A stretch of 13,945 bases of DNA from Halovivax sp. Lineage in GTDB: Archaea; Halobacteriota; Halobacteria; Halobacteriales; Natrialbaceae. Of the stretch, positions 13,678-13,945 are shown one piece after another. The position numbers and the translations under genes are program-made. A model generated the notes under the pieces. That model had not been told where the DNA came from, did not search any database, and worked only from the letters and a program-made list of their open reading frames with translations. Each line of letters opens with the position of its first letter. Within the stretch, counting starts at the first letter, position 1. The DNA is taken from contig SKPV01000054.1 in NCBI GenBank assembly GCA_007119345.1, positions 1 to 13,945 of the forward strand, given 5' to 3'.

Positions 13678-13935
13678 GTGCCGAACGCCACGCTCGCGGA
13701 CGTCGAGGACGCCCTCGAGGAGGCGCGCGACCTGCCCGAGGAGGAGGCGCTGGAGGTCCTCCGGTCCGCCCGGGAGGACGCCGAGGCCCTCCGGAGCCGC
13801 GAGGACGTCGTCGAGGCGGAGCTCGCGGCGATCGAGGATCGGGTGGACCAGCGCATCCGGGAAGTCGAACAACGCGACGCCTACGACGGCGGGATGGGCG
13901 CGGCGACGGACGCCGACGAGGAGGACGCGGCCTGA
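13678..13935 (+). CDS. Small acidic helical haloarchaeal protein
   Basis: An 85-residue, strongly acidic protein (Glu/Asp-rich) predicted to be almost entirely helical. Two helices, at about residues 5-35 and 37-68, have heptad-like hydrophobic spacing (LADVEDALEEARDL, then ALRSREDVVEAELAAIEDRVDQRI) and could form a helical hairpin or coiled coil. They are followed by QRDAYDGGMGAA and an acidic tail. The start is GTG 13678, placed 27 bases after a TATA-like motif; TTG 13648 would add ten unlike residues. It lies 82 bases after the FAD-Rieske gene in the same direction. The style resembles small conserved haloarchaeal proteins of unknown function; no function can be assigned. Codon choice is like its neighbours. 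Confidence 0.72.
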   Translation: MPNATLADVEDALEEARDLPEEEALEVLRSAREDAEALRSREDVVEAELAAIEDRVDQRIREVEQRDAYDGGMGAATDADEEDAA

Positions 13936-13945
13936 CGCGGGCGGA

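Noticed and set aside
11109..13856. 915-codon minus-strand open frame across the HAD and FAD-Rieske genes
   Set aside because: It spans two well-supported genes antisense, is Arg/Val-rich and has no motifs.
1..13945. Defence island, prophage or insertion sequence
   Set aside because: No transposase, integrase, nuclease, toxin-antitoxin or phage structural gene was recognised; the proteases and Fe-S proteins have housekeeping or secretory explanations.

Overview
The window looks like a chromosomal segment of a halophilic archaeon (class Halobacteria). The DNA is GC-rich with strong third-position G/C bias. The encoded proteins are acidic (rich in Asp and Glu). Most genes begin at or very near a predicted transcription start, with a TATA-like box 25-28 bases upstream of the start codon, the usual haloarchaeal leaderless arrangement. 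Several products (haloarchaeal ABCE1/RLI, archaemetzincin, UPF0146, a Tat-exported subtilase) are typical of this group. No mobile element, CRISPR array, rRNA or tRNA was recognised, so this reads as ordinary chromosome with a few oddities rather than a dedicated island.

Layout, left to right. (1) 38-2237, plus: a two-gene unit of an EMC6-like three-helix membrane protein and the ribosome-recycling ATPase RLI/ABCE1, one base apart. (2) 2238-4141, minus: a glycine-zipper miniprotein and two haloarchaeal proteins of unknown function (125 and 236 aa). The last two share an ungapped domain of about 56 residues and appear to be paralogous in part. Intergenic DNA here carries a 19-bp tandem repeat, a 14-bp tandem repeat and two overlapping 16-bp palindromes. 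(3) 4383-5661: archaemetzincin (minus), divergent from a UPF0146 protein and a two-helix membrane miniprotein (plus). (4) 5661-6048: a 21-bp tandem repeat and the isolated C-terminal tail of a prolyl-oligopeptidase-type (S9) peptidase, a gene remnant. (5) 6073-6534, plus: an orphan single-domain response regulator. (6) 6713-10573, minus: a very large Tat-exported subtilisin-family protease with about 650 residues of poorly characterised C-terminal sequence. (7) An upstream spacer of about 400 bp with an AT-rich island and inverted repeats. (8) 10980-13935, plus: a HAD-superfamily hydrolase, a YhfW-like FAD oxidoreductase with a C-terminal Rieske domain, and a small acidic helical protein.

Functional links are limited. 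The EMC6-like/RLI pair is the only tight co-transcription unit and joins membrane-protein biogenesis to ribosome recycling. Two unrelated metal/serine proteases (archaemetzincin, subtilase) and an S9 fragment lie within 6 kb of each other, but nothing in the sequence shows they act together. I found no convincing new multi-gene system. The best leads are the shared domain in the 125/236-aa pair, the large C-terminal extension of the subtilase, the palindrome/minisatellite block at 2838-2939, and the structured, non-leaderless upstream region of the 236-aa gene.
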